DNA from: Pseudoxanthomonas sp. 3HH-4
GTDB taxonomy: Bacteria; Pseudomonadota; Gammaproteobacteria; Xanthomonadales; Xanthomonadaceae
Assembly (NCBI RefSeq): GCF_006716465.1
Contig: NZ_VFPB01000001.1
Span: forward strand, 1,460,983-1,524,982
DNA: 64,000 nt
Reading direction: 5' to 3'
Each line of letters starts with the position of its first letter. Position 1 is the stretch's first letter. This document shows positions 16,839 through 25,526 of the stretch, piece after piece. The position numbers and the translations under genes were made by a program. The notes below the pieces were generated by a model. That model saw nothing but the letters and a program-made list of their open reading frames with translations. It searched no databases and had not been told where the DNA came from.

Positions 16839-18230
16839 ATGAGCCAGAAACAGACACAACGAAAGACCGTCGCGGCCGCCGAGCCTTCCGAGAGTTCACT
16901 GCGCCGGTGGCTGAAAGAGCGCAGCATCACCGAAGTCGAATGCCTGGTGCCCGACATCACCGGCATCGCGCGCGGCAAGATCATTCCCGCCGACAAGTTC
17001 AGCCACGACTACGGCACGCGCCTGCCCGAGGGCATCTTCGCCACCACCGTCACCGGCGATTATCCGGATGACTACTACGAGCTTACTTCGCCGTCGGACT
17101 CGGACATGTTCCTGCGGCCCGACCCGGACACCGTCCGCATGGTGCCGTGGGCCACCGATCCCACCGCGCAGGTCATCCACGATTGCCACACCAAGGACGG
17201 CAAACCGCATGATCTTGCGCCGCGCAACGTGCTGCGGCGCGTGCTGGCGGCCTATGAAAAGGAAGGGTTGCGGCCGGTGGTCGCGCCGGAACTGGAGTTC
17301 TTCCTGGTGCAGAAGAACACCGATCCGGATTTCCCGCTGCTGCCACCCGCGGGCCGATCCGGCCGTCCGGAGACCGCGCGCCAGTCGTACTCCATCGATG
17401 CGGTCAACGAATTCGATCCCATCCTCGACCTGATGTACGACTACTGCGATGCGATGGAGCTGGACGTGGACACGCTGATCCACGAATCCGGCGCCGCGCA
17501 GTTGGAAGTCAACTTCACCCACGACGATGCGCTGTCGCGCGCCGACCAGGTGTTCTTGTTCAAGCGCACGATGCGCGAGGCGGCGATGCGCCATGGCGTG
17601 TATGCCACCTTCCTGGCCAAGCCGATGGAGAACGAACCCGGCAGCGCCATGCATATCCACCAGAGCTTGCTCGACGTGAAGACCGGCCGCAATGTCTTCA
17701 CCGGCAAGACCGAAGGCAAGGGCAGCAAGCTGTTCGGCCATTACCTGGGTGGCCTGCAGAAATACGTGCCGATGGCGATGGCGTTCTTCGGTCCCAACGT
17801 CAATTCCTATCGCCGGCTGGCGCTGGGGCAGGTGGCGCCGATCAACGTGCAGTGGGGCTACGACAACCGTACCTGCGGCCTGCGCGTGCCGATGGATACG
17901 CCGGAAAACATGCGGGTGGAAAGCCGGTTCGCCGGTTCCGATGCCAACCCTTATCTCGCCATGGCAGGCACGCTGGCGTGCGGCCTGCTGGGCATCCGCG
18001 AACAGCTCAAGCCGACCGAACCGCTGGCCAGCAGCGCGCAGGATCTCGGCTTCGAGCTGCCCCGCTCGCTGGGCGAGGCGCTGGATGCGCTGGAGGACTG
18101 CAAACCACTGCAGGAATTGATGGGCGCGCGTTTCGTGCGTGCCTATGTATCGGTGAAGCGCAAGGAATACGAGACCTTCTTCCGCGTGATCAGTTCGTGG
18201 GAGCGGGAGTTCCTGTTGTTGAACGTCTGA
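16839..18230 (+). CDS. Gamma-glutamylpolyamine synthetase, GS family (copy 2)
   Basis: The 463-aa member of the PuuA/GlnA3-like group has the N-terminal VECLVPDITGIARGKIIP beta-grasp entry, VAPELEFFLVQ, EPGSAMHIHQS and YRRLALGQVAPINVQWGYDN. It is clearly paralogous to the product of 14387-15775 but differs throughout, including the segment between the metal-binding motifs. In Pseudomonas, several such synthetases split putrescine, cadaverine, diaminopropane and spermidine among themselves. Here one copy may serve a longer or different amine. It is followed by the aminotransferase gene after a repeat-filled 150-bp gap. The ATG at 16839 (MSQKQTQRK) is preferred over an upstream in-frame start whose extension shows no family features. 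Confidence 0.88.
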   Translation: MSQKQTQRKTVAAAEPSESSLRRWLKERSITEVECLVPDITGIARGKIIPADKFSHDYGTRLPEGIFATTVTGDYPDDYYELTSPSDSDMFLRPDPDTVRMVPWATDPTAQVIHDCHTKDGKPHDLAPRNVLRRVLAAYEKEGLRPVVAPELEFFLVQKNTDPDFPLLPPAGRSGRPETARQSYSIDAVNEFDPILDLMYDYCDAMELDVDTLIHESGAAQLEVNFTHDDALSRADQVFLFKRTMREAAMRHGVYATFLAKPMENEPGSAMHIHQSLLDVKTGRNVFTGKTEGKGSKLFGHYLGGLQKYVPMAMAFFGPNVNSYRRLALGQVAPINVQWGYDNRTCGLRVPMDTPENMRVESRFAGSDANPYLAMAGTLACGLLGIREQLKPTEPLASSAQDLGFELPRSLGEALDALEDCKPLQELMGARFVRAYVSVKRKEYETFFRVISSWEREFLLLNV

Positions 18231-18238
18231 ATGCTGTT

Positions 18239-18363
18239 CCCTTCTCCCGCCGGGAGAAGGTGGCGCGAAGCGCCGGATGAGGGTACGGCTGCATCGGGAT
18301 GGTTCACCGCCGATGGTTCTGCCGGACCCTCACCCCAACCCCTCTCCCAATGGGAGAGGGGCT
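18239..18363. repeat. Family A repeat pair, closest relative of the mfd insertion
   Basis: Unit one (18239-18284) is CCCTTCTCCCGCCGGGAGAA followed by GGTGGCGCGAAGCGCCGG and ATGAGGGT. Unit two (18327-18363) is CCCTCACCCCAACCCCTCTC plus CCAATGGGAGAGGGGCT. Unit one differs by a single base from the corresponding part of the insertion in mfd (35686-35892, opposite strand). The frame through it is open and encodes the peptide SPAGRRWREAPDEG, although it is not normally translated here. Confidence 0.85.
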
Positions 18364-18380
18364 CAATCATTGGAGCGTGT

Positions 18381-19745
18381 ATGAACCAACTCGACACCCG
18401 CACCCTGCAGAAGCTCGATGCCGAGCACCACCTGCATCCGTTTAACGACAACGCTGCACTGGCGAAGAAGGGCACGCGCATCCTCACCAAAGGGGAGGGC
18501 TGCTATGTCTGGGATGCCGACGGCAACAAGTTGCTGGACGCCTTCGCCGGTTTGTGGTGCGTCAACATCGGTTACGGCCGCAGGGAACTGGGCGAGGTGG
18601 CGTCGAAGCAGATGACGCAGCTCGCCTACTACAACAGCTTCTTCCAGTGCACCACCGAGCCGACCATCGCGTTGGCGGCGAAGCTGGCGGAACTGGCGCC
18701 GGGCGACCTCAACCATTCCTTCTTCGTCAATTCCGGTTCGGAAGCCAACGACACCATCCTGCGCATGGTCCGGCACTTCTGGGCGGTGCAGGACCAGCCT
18801 CGGAAGAACATCTTCATCGGTCGCCATGATGGCTACCACGGCACCACCATGGCCGGTGCCAGCCTGGGTGGCATGAAGGGCATGCACAAGCAGGGCGGGC
18901 TGCCGATCCCCGACATCCACCACATCGATCCCCCGTTCTGGTTCGCCGACGGCGGCGACATGGACGAGGACGAGTACGGCCTGGTCGCCGCGCGCCGGCT
19001 GGAGGACAAGATCCTCGAACTCGGCCCGGATCGCGTGGCCGCTTTCATCGGCGAACCCATCATGGGCGCCATCGGTGTCTACATTCCACCGAAGACCTAC
19101 TGGCCCGAGATCGAGCGCATCTGCCGGAAGTACGACGTGCTGCTGGTGGCCGACGAAGTGATCTGCGGTTTCGGCCGCACCGGCGAGTGGTTCGGCTCAC
19201 AATACTTCGGGTTCCAGCCGGACATTATGCCGGTGGCCAAGGGCATCACGTCCGGTTACATCCCGCTGGGCGCGGCGATGTTCAACGACCGCGTGGCCAA
19301 GGTGCTGAAGGAGCAGGGAGGCGAACTGGCGCACGGCGCCACGTATTCCGGTCACCCGGTCTGTGCGGCGGTGGCACTCGAGAATATCCGTATCCTGCAG
19401 GACGAGAAGATCGTCGAGCGTGCGAAGACCGAGATTGCGCCTTACCTGGCGCAGCGCTGGGCCGAGCTGGGCGAGCACCGCCTGGTCGGGCAGGCGCGAA
19501 TCGCCGGCATGGTCGGTGCGCTGGAACTGGTGCCGGACAAGGGCAAACGCGCGTTCTTCCCCGAGCGCGGCACCGTCGGTCCTCGCTGCCGCGACCACGC
19601 GCTGAAGCATGGACTGATCCTGCGCGCGACCTGGGATGCGATGCTGCTTTCGCCCCCGCTGGTGATCACGCGCGCGCAGGTGGACGAGCTGTTCGACAAG
19701 ACATGGAAGGCTCTCAACGACACGGCGGTGGATCTCGGGATGTGA
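18381..19745 (+). CDS. spuC: SpuC-like putrescine/polyamine:pyruvate aminotransferase
   Basis: The 454-aa class III PLP aminotransferase has the phosphate-site motif VNSGSEANDT (116-125), D258 in LVADEVICGFGR and Schiff-base K287 in PVAKGITSGYIPLGA. The long N-terminal DAEHHLHPFNDNAAL and the GGDMDEDEYG insertion match the SpuC group, which transaminates putrescine to 4-aminobutyraldehyde with pyruvate. Acting on GABA (a PuuE-like role) is also possible, and one such step is needed because no other GABA transaminase is visible. The start at 18381 has GGAGCG upstream. A longer in-frame start at 18231 runs through repeat DNA and is rejected. It lies next to potF. Confidence 0.85.
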   Translation: MNQLDTRTLQKLDAEHHLHPFNDNAALAKKGTRILTKGEGCYVWDADGNKLLDAFAGLWCVNIGYGRRELGEVASKQMTQLAYYNSFFQCTTEPTIALAAKLAELAPGDLNHSFFVNSGSEANDTILRMVRHFWAVQDQPRKNIFIGRHDGYHGTTMAGASLGGMKGMHKQGGLPIPDIHHIDPPFWFADGGDMDEDEYGLVAARRLEDKILELGPDRVAAFIGEPIMGAIGVYIPPKTYWPEIERICRKYDVLLVADEVICGFGRTGEWFGSQYFGFQPDIMPVAKGITSGYIPLGAAMFNDRVAKVLKEQGGELAHGATYSGHPVCAAVALENIRILQDEKIVERAKTEIAPYLAQRWAELGEHRLVGQARIAGMVGALELVPDKGKRAFFPERGTVGPRCRDHALKHGLILRATWDAMLLSPPLVITRAQVDELFDKTWKALNDTAVDLGM

Positions 19746-19793
19746 CCTCACCGAACGGTCCGTGCGCTGCGTCACAGCGCCGCGGCCCGGGCG

Positions 19794-19799
19794 TATGAT
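19794..19799 (+). promoter_or_regulatory. Candidate -10 element before the first potF-like gene
   Basis: TATGAT lies 38 bp before the start of the first binding-protein gene. The -35 region 17 bp upstream (GTCACA) is a poor match. It could allow transport genes to be expressed independently of puuD-spuC. Confidence 0.3.
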
Positions 19800-19836
19800 G
19801 TTTCCTTCCCCCGATGCTGATTCCATGGAGACCCCG

Positions 19837-20952
19837 ATGAAGCTCAAGACCCTCACCGTCATGCTGGCCGCCGCCGTGCTGGCTGCCTGTGGCGGCAAGG
19901 ACGAGACGGCCGCCACAGGCGCGCCCTCGAAGACCCTCAACGTCTACAACTGGTCGGACTACATCGCCGAGGACACGATCCCTAACTTCGAGCAGCAGTC
20001 GGGCGTCAAGGTCACCTACGACGTGTTCGACAGCGACGAGATGGTCGAGACCAAGCTGCTGGCCGGCAGCAGTGGTTACGACGTGGTGGTGCCGTCGCTG
20101 AGCTTCCTGGGGCGGCAGATCCAGGCCGGCGTGTTCCTGCCGCTGGACAAGAGCAAGCTCCCGAACCTGAAGAACCTCGACCCGAAGATGCTCGAGCGCA
20201 TCGCGCTGCAGGATCCGGGCAACCAGTACGCCGTGCCGTATCTCTGGGGCACCAGCGGCATCGGTTACAACGTCGACAAGATCAAGGCCATCTTCGGCGA
20301 CACCGCCGTGACCGGCAGCTGGGATGTGGTGTTCAAGCCGGAAAACGCGGCCAAACTGAAGGACTGCGGCATCACCGTGCTGGACACGCCGTCGGAGCTG
20401 ATCCCGATCGCGCTCAACTATCTGGGCGAAGACCCGCACAGTTTCGATCCGGCCACCATCGACAAGGCGGCGGCGCTGCTGAAGTCGATCCGGCCGTATA
20501 TCCGCAACTTCCACTCGTCTTCTTACATCAATGACCTCGCCAACGGCGATGTCTGCCTGGTGGTGGGCTGGTCGGGCGACATCATCCAGGCGCGCGACCG
20601 CGCCGCCGAAGCGGGCAACGGCGTCAACGTGGCGTACTCGATCCCGAAGGAAGGGGCGCCGCAGTGGTTCGACATGCTGGCCATCCCGAAGGATGCTAAG
20701 AATGTCGACAACGCCTACGCCTTCATCAACTACCTGCTCGACCCGAAGGTGGCGGCAGCGAACACCAACTACGTCACCTATCCGAACCCGGTGCCTGCGT
20801 CCCGGCCACTGGTCGAGAAGAGCATCGCGGACGATCCGACCATCTATCCGCCGGCGGACGTGGACGCGAAATTGTTCACTTTCGCAGTACTGCCGCCGGA
20901 AGTGGATCGCCAGTACACACGCATCTGGACGGAGCTGAAGACCGGACGCTGA
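19837..20952 (+). CDS. potF: Polyamine-binding lipoprotein of ABC transporter, PotF-like (copy 1)
   Basis: The 371-aa protein has a lipoprotein signal: LAAC lipobox with C18 after a hydrophobic stretch (MKLKTLTVMLAAAVLAAC). The mature part is a type I periplasmic binding protein with NVYNWSDYIAEDTIPNFE near the N-terminus, TKLLAGSSGYDVVVPS, and GWSGDIIQARDRAAEAG and PKEGAPQWFDMLAIPKDA further on, all typical of PotF/PotD. The conserved Trp and acidic residues around YNWSDYI bind the amine chain in this family. It is held at the outer face of the inner membrane or in the periplasm by its lipid. The ATG at 19837 follows GGAGACCCCG. A paralogue follows directly. Confidence 0.92.
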   Translation: MKLKTLTVMLAAAVLAACGGKDETAATGAPSKTLNVYNWSDYIAEDTIPNFEQQSGVKVTYDVFDSDEMVETKLLAGSSGYDVVVPSLSFLGRQIQAGVFLPLDKSKLPNLKNLDPKMLERIALQDPGNQYAVPYLWGTSGIGYNVDKIKAIFGDTAVTGSWDVVFKPENAAKLKDCGITVLDTPSELIPIALNYLGEDPHSFDPATIDKAAALLKSIRPYIRNFHSSSYINDLANGDVCLVVGWSGDIIQARDRAAEAGNGVNVAYSIPKEGAPQWFDMLAIPKDAKNVDNAYAFINYLLDPKVAAANTNYVTYPNPVPASRPLVEKSIADDPTIYPPADVDAKLFTFAVLPPEVDRQYTRIWTELKTGR

Positions 20953-20960
20953 AACACACG

Positions 20961-20988
20961 AGGGCGCGGGCCGTGACGGACGCGCCCT
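20961..20988. terminator. Hairpin between the two potF-like genes
   Basis: AGGGCGCG (20961-20968) and CGCGCCCT (20981-20988) make an 8-bp perfect stem with a 12-base loop, starting 9 bp after the stop of copy 1. There is no U-tract, so partial termination or mRNA 3'-end protection is more likely than full termination. Confidence 0.45.
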
Positions 20989-21156
20989 TCGTCATCGTGG
21001 CGTTACCCACGGGAGCGGGTGGCGGCACAGGGGAGGGGAGAAGGGGAGCAACGCCGGCACGGAACAGGCCATTGCAATGACAGCATGCCCGCGGCGGCCA
21101 CTGGCCGGCACGGGACCACATCAAGCCGCCCTCGCGGGCCGAACGGAGAGAGATTG

Positions 21157-22278
21157 ATGAAACTGCGCGTACTGGCAACCACCCTGGCCCTGTGTACCCT
21201 CACCGCATGCGGCGGAAAATCCGCCGGAGAAGGCGGCACCGATACTGGCGGCGCCAAGCAGGTCAACGTCTACAACTGGTCCGACTACATCGCCGAAGAC
21301 ACCATCCCGAACTTCGAGAAGAGCACCGGCATCAAGGTGACCTACGACGTGTTCGACAGCAACGAGGTGCTGGAAACCAAGCTGCTGGCGGGCAGCAGCG
21401 GTTACGACGTGGTGGTGCCGACGATGAACTTCCTCGGCCGGCAGATCCAGGCCGGCGTTTTCCTGCCGCTGGACAAGAGCAAGATCCCCAACTACGCCAA
21501 CCTCGACCCGGCCATCATGAAGCGGCTGGAGAACCAGGACCCCGGCAACCAGCATGCGATCCCATACATGTGGGGGACCACCGGCATCGGCTACAACGTG
21601 GACAAGGTGAAGGCCGCGTTCGGCAACACCGACATCGCCAACAGCCTGGACATCGTGTTCAAGCCGGAGAACATCGCCAAGCTGAAGGACTGCGGCGTGA
21701 CCTTCCTGGATACGCCCTCGGAGATCATCCCGATCGCGCTCAACTACCTGGGCGAGGATCCCAACAGCCAGGACGCGGCGGTGATCGACAAAGCCGCCGC
21801 GCTGCTGAAGACGATCCGCCCGTACATCACCAATTTCCATTCCTCGCAGTACATCGATGCGATGGCCAATGGCGATACCTGCCTGGTCGTGGGCTGGTCG
21901 GGCGACATCATCCAGGCGCGCGACCGCGCCGCCGAAGCGGGCAACGGCGTCAACATCGCCTATGCCATCCCGAAGGAAGGCGCGCCGCAATGGTTCGACA
22001 TGCTGGCCATCCCGAAGGGCGCCAAGCACGTCGATGAGGCCTATGCCTTCATCAACTACCTGCTCGACCCGCAGGTGATGGCGAACAATTCGAACTTCAT
22101 CAGCTATCCGAACGCGATCCCCAAGGCGAAGGATCTGATGGATAAGACGATCACCGAGGATCCGACGATCTATCCCACGCCCGAGGTGGAAGCCAAGCTG
22201 TTCACCTTCGCCATCATCCCGCCGGAAGTGGACCGCCAGTACACCCGTATCTGGACGGAACTGAAGACCGGCAAGTAA
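21157..22278 (+). CDS. Polyamine-binding lipoprotein of ABC transporter, PotF-like (copy 2)
   Basis: The 373-aa tandem paralogue of the preceding gene has the same domain order and lipobox (LTAC, C18). Most segments are identical or similar, but the ligand side differs in places: VPTMNFLGRQ against VPSLSFLGRQ, PNSQDAAVIDK against PHSFDPATIDK, and a different C-terminal third. Two receptors feeding one permease often differ in ligand, for example putrescine against spermidine (compare PotF with PotD, or SpuD with SpuE in Pseudomonas). It lies 204 bp after copy 1, with its own leader and ribosome binding site (GGAGAGAGATTG). A strong hairpin separates it from potG. Confidence 0.92.
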   Translation: MKLRVLATTLALCTLTACGGKSAGEGGTDTGGAKQVNVYNWSDYIAEDTIPNFEKSTGIKVTYDVFDSNEVLETKLLAGSSGYDVVVPTMNFLGRQIQAGVFLPLDKSKIPNYANLDPAIMKRLENQDPGNQHAIPYMWGTTGIGYNVDKVKAAFGNTDIANSLDIVFKPENIAKLKDCGVTFLDTPSEIIPIALNYLGEDPNSQDAAVIDKAAALLKTIRPYITNFHSSQYIDAMANGDTCLVVGWSGDIIQARDRAAEAGNGVNIAYAIPKEGAPQWFDMLAIPKGAKHVDEAYAFINYLLDPQVMANNSNFISYPNAIPKAKDLMDKTITEDPTIYPTPEVEAKLFTFAIIPPEVDRQYTRIWTELKTGK

Positions 22279-22286
22279 GCGCCGCG

Positions 22287-22313
22287 ACCGGTACGGGCGA
22301 TGCCCGTGCCGGT
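22287..22313. terminator. Strong hairpin between potF-like copy 2 and potG
   Basis: ACCGGTACGGGC and GCCCGTGCCGGT pair over 12 positions with one mismatch around the loop GAT, 9 bp after the binding-protein stop. Stem-loops here commonly stabilise the upstream message and reduce read-through, giving more receptor than permease. There is no U-run. Confidence 0.5.
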
Positions 22314-22379
22314 GTCCGGCGGACCCACGCGATATATCGATGGCCGGCGCCCACGCGGTCCGGCGACCAGGGGAATTCC

Positions 22380-23525
22380 ATGGCGGCAGAACAGGGCAAC
22401 GGTAGCAAGGACGCGGGACAGGGCGGCAAGGCGAACCCGCAGGAGTACCTGCGCATCGTCGATGTGCGCAAGGAGTTCGACGGCTTCGTCGCCGTGGACG
22501 ACACCAACCTGACCATCCGCAAGGGCGAGATCTTCGCCCTGCTGGGTGGATCGGGCAGTGGCAAGTCGACGCTGCTGCGATGCCTGGCCGGTTTCGAGAA
22601 GCCTTCGTCCGGCAAGATCTATCTGGACGGTCAGCTGCTCAACGACCTGCCGCCGTACGAACGGCCGCTCAACATGATGTTCCAGTCCTACGCGCTGTTC
22701 CCGCACATGACGGTCGAGCAGAACATCGCCTTCGGCCTGAAGCAGGATGGCCTGTCGAAGGACGCGATCAGGAAGCGCGTGGAAGAGATGCTGGCGCTGG
22801 TGCAGCTGGGCAAGCTGGCCAAGCGCAAGCCGCACCAGCTTTCCGGTGGGCAGCAGCAGCGCGTGGCGCTGGCGCGCTCCCTGGCCAAGGGCCCGAAGCT
22901 GTTGCTGCTCGATGAGCCGATGGGCGCGCTGGACAAGAAGCTGCGCTCGCAGATGCAGCTGGAACTGGTGAGCATCATCGAGAAGTCCGGCGTGACCTGC
23001 GTGATGGTCACCCACGACCAGGAAGAGGCCATGACCATGGCCACGCGCATCGCGCTGATGGATCAGGGCTGGATCCGCCAGGTCGGTACGCCCGACGAAA
23101 TCTACGAACAACCCACCAGCCGCTTCGCTGCCGAGTTCATCGGCTCGGTCAACCTGATCGAGGGCGTGGTGGAGGAAGACGAAGCCGACTACGTCACCAT
23201 CCGATCGCCGCAGCTTCCGGACCCGATCTACATCGGTCATGGCATCTCGGGCTTCGAAGGGCAGGAGGTCGGCTTCGCGGTGCGGCCGGAAAAGCTGGGC
23301 ATCGGCAAGCAGGAACCCGAACAGCCACACAACAAGGCGAAGGGCGTGATCGAGGACATCGCCTACTTCGGCAGCCACTCGGTCTACCACGTGCGCCTGC
23401 CGAGCGGTTACAAGTTCATGGCCAACTTCGCCAACGTGCAGCGCTGGGCCAGCGAGGGACTCACATGGAATGACGAAGTGTGGGTGTGGTGGGGCGACAA
23501 CGACGGCGTGGTGCTGACCTCATGA
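22380..23525 (+). CDS. potG: Polyamine ABC transporter ATP-binding protein
   Basis: The protein is 381 aa. Walker A is GGSGSGKST, the Q-loop is in MMFQSYALFPHMTV, the signature is LSGGQQQRVALARSLA, Walker B is LLLLDEPMGALD and the switch histidine is in VMVTHDQEEAM. A C-terminal TOBE-type domain (about 290-380) is present, as in PotG/PotA. It energises uptake with PotH and PotI. The start at 22380 has GGGGAATTCC upstream. The stop overlaps potH by 4 bp (ATGA), which points to translational coupling. An N-terminal glycine/lysine-rich leader of about 20 residues precedes the domain. Confidence 0.95.
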   Translation: MAAEQGNGSKDAGQGGKANPQEYLRIVDVRKEFDGFVAVDDTNLTIRKGEIFALLGGSGSGKSTLLRCLAGFEKPSSGKIYLDGQLLNDLPPYERPLNMMFQSYALFPHMTVEQNIAFGLKQDGLSKDAIRKRVEEMLALVQLGKLAKRKPHQLSGGQQQRVALARSLAKGPKLLLLDEPMGALDKKLRSQMQLELVSIIEKSGVTCVMVTHDQEEAMTMATRIALMDQGWIRQVGTPDEIYEQPTSRFAAEFIGSVNLIEGVVEEDEADYVTIRSPQLPDPIYIGHGISGFEGQEVGFAVRPEKLGIGKQEPEQPHNKAKGVIEDIAYFGSHSVYHVRLPSGYKFMANFANVQRWASEGLTWNDEVWVWWGDNDGVVLTS

Positions 23526-24436
23526 ACATCCTCCGCTCCCTGGGCAAGCGCCTGCCGGGGCCACGCTGGGGCGTGATCTCGGTGCCCTACGTGTGGCTGC
23601 TGCTGTTCTTCGCCATCCCGTTCCTGATCGTGCTGAAGATCTCATTCGCCAAGCTGGCGATCGCGATGCCGCCGTACACGCCCATCCTCGAGTACATCGA
23701 CGAGGCATTGACGCTCAAGCTGAACCTGGGCAACTACACCGCGCTCTTCACCGACTCGCAGTACATCCAGGCGTATCTCAGCTCGATCAAGATCGCGGCC
23801 ATTTCAACGTTCCTGGCCTTGCTGGTGGCGTACCCCATCGCCTACGTCATCGCACGCCTGCCGCCTTCGTCGCGCAACATCGCGATGATGCTGGTGGTCC
23901 TGCCGTCGTGGACATCGTTCCTGATCCGGGTCTACGCGTGGATCGGCATCCTCAAGAACAACGGCCTGCTCAACAACCTGCTGATGAAGATCGGCATCAT
24001 CGACGAGCCGCTGCAGATCCTGTACACGCCGATGGCCGCGTACATCGGCATCGTCTACTGCTATCTGCCGTTCATGGTGCTGCCGCTGTACACCAACCTG
24101 GTGAAGCACGACAACCGGTTGCTGGAAGCGGCCTACGACCTGGGTGCCAAGCCGTGGAAAGCGTTCTTCACCATCACCCTGCCGCTGTCCAAGGCCGGCA
24201 TCATCGCCGGCTGCATGCTGGTGATGATCCCGGCGGTGGGTGAGTTCGTCATTCCCGAACTGCTCGGCGGGCCGGATACGCTGATGATCGGCCGTGTGCT
24301 GTGGGGCGAGTTCTTCAACAACCGCGACTGGCCCGCCGCATCCGCCGTGGCCATCGTCATGCTGATCCTGCTGCTGATCCCGATCCTGATCTTCAACCGC
24401 GTACAGCAACGCGAGCTGGAAGGGAGACTGACATGA
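23522..24436 (+). CDS. potH: Polyamine ABC transporter permease PotH
   Basis: The 304-aa inner-membrane permease has six hydrophobic segments. The EAA loop that docks on the ATPase is EAAYDLGAKPWKAFFTITLP. The N-terminal cytoplasmic part is short and basic. The start codon overlaps the potG stop (ATGA), and the stop overlaps the potI start (ATGA), so potG-potH-potI are coupled. The upstream in-frame start at 23480 would overlap potG further and adds no membrane segment, so 23522 is chosen. Confidence 0.95.
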   Translation: MNILRSLGKRLPGPRWGVISVPYVWLLLFFAIPFLIVLKISFAKLAIAMPPYTPILEYIDEALTLKLNLGNYTALFTDSQYIQAYLSSIKIAAISTFLALLVAYPIAYVIARLPPSSRNIAMMLVVLPSWTSFLIRVYAWIGILKNNGLLNNLLMKIGIIDEPLQILYTPMAAYIGIVYCYLPFMVLPLYTNLVKHDNRLLEAAYDLGAKPWKAFFTITLPLSKAGIIAGCMLVMIPAVGEFVIPELLGGPDTLMIGRVLWGEFFNNRDWPAASAVAIVMLILLLIPILIFNRVQQRELEGRLT

Positions 24437-25275
24437 GCCGCGTCGGACAACGCACGGTCAACTGGATGGTGCTCGGACTGGGTTTCGCTTTCCTGTACGT
24501 GCCGGTCTTCATCCTGATGGTGTACTCCTTCAACGAATCGCGCCTCGCCACAGTGTGGTCGGGTTTCTCGTTCAAGTGGTACGGCGAGCTGTTCCGCGAC
24601 GAAAAGATGCTGCGTGCAGCATGGATCAGCATCAAGGTCGCGTTCTGGACTGCCAGCGCCGCGGTGGTACTGGGCACCATGGCGGCGCTGGTGATGACCC
24701 GCATGCGCCGCTTCCCCGGCAAGACGCTGTTCGGTGCGCTGATCACCGCGCCGCTGGTGATGCCGGAGGTGATCATCGGCCTGTCGATCCTGCTGATGTT
24801 CGTGTCGCTGGGGCAGTTCATAGGTTTCAAGCCGGGCGGCATCCTGTCCATCTGGATCGCACACGTCACCTTCACCCTGGCGTTCGTCACGGTGGTCGTG
24901 TCCTCACGCCTGTCCGAACTGGACAAATCGCTGGAGGAAGCGGCGATGGACCTGGGTGCCAACCGCATCAAGGTGTTCTTCCTGATCACGCTGCCCATCA
25001 TCGCGCCGGCGCTGGTGTCGGGCTGGCTGCTTGCCTTCACGCTGTCGCTGGACGATGTGGTGATCGCCAGCTTCGTCGCCGGCCCCAGTTCCACCACGTT
25101 GCCGATCGAGGTGTTCTCGTCGGTGCGACGAGGCCTGAGCCCGAAGATCAATGCGCTGGCCACGCTGATGATCCTGGTGGTCAGTGCGGCCGCATTTCTG
25201 GGCTGGTGGTTCATGTATCGCGAGGAAAAGCGTCGCCAGCGCGACGTGCAACTGGCGTTGCAGGAGAACGGGTAG
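24433..25275 (+). CDS. potI: Polyamine ABC transporter permease PotI
   Basis: The 280-aa permease has six hydrophobic segments and the EAA loop EEAAMDLGANRIKVFFLITL. With PotH it forms the heterodimeric channel. It starts at 24433, overlapping the potH stop by 4 bp. It is the last gene of the transporter set; a family B repeat pair follows before the dehydrogenase gene. Confidence 0.95.
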   Translation: MSRVGQRTVNWMVLGLGFAFLYVPVFILMVYSFNESRLATVWSGFSFKWYGELFRDEKMLRAAWISIKVAFWTASAAVVLGTMAALVMTRMRRFPGKTLFGALITAPLVMPEVIIGLSILLMFVSLGQFIGFKPGGILSIWIAHVTFTLAFVTVVVSSRLSELDKSLEEAAMDLGANRIKVFFLITLPIIAPALVSGWLLAFTLSLDDVVIASFVAGPSSTTLPIEVFSSVRRGLSPKINALATLMILVVSAAAFLGWWFMYREEKRRQRDVQLALQENG

Positions 25276-25323
25276 AGCGACGGCGTGCGGCGCACCCGGT
25301 ATGAAGCCGTCGTCGCACTCGTC

Positions 25324-25424
25324 CGTCATCCCGGCGAAAGCCGGGATCCATCTTGATCTTGCCTTTCGATTACCCGACGGATGAGCGAAGAGCAAAATGG
25401 ATCCCCGTTCCCGCTGGGATGACG
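25324..25424. repeat. Family B REP-type pair between potI and the SSADH gene
   Basis: A 28-nt arm starting CGTCATCCCGGCGAAAGCCG (25324) and the inverted arm starting ATGGATCCCCGTTCCCGCTG (25397-25424) flank a conserved middle containing CTTGATCTTGCC and GATGAGCGAAGAGC. The member at the right end of the window has the same middle. The 251-bp intergenic region holds no other feature I can support. Confidence 0.85.
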
Positions 25425-25526
25425 CCCGCATCCTGCGCAACGACATGATCCGGGTCGCCACGGCGCCATCACGTTGCAGCCTCCAGAATTCCCTTCACTT
25501 TCCGACGCACGAAGACTCGAATACCC

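Noticed and set aside
18231-18380. N-terminal extension of the SpuC-like protein from an upstream start at 18231
   Set aside because: The extension is encoded by family A repeat DNA, and the ATG at 18381 has a suitable ribosome binding site and the family N-terminus.
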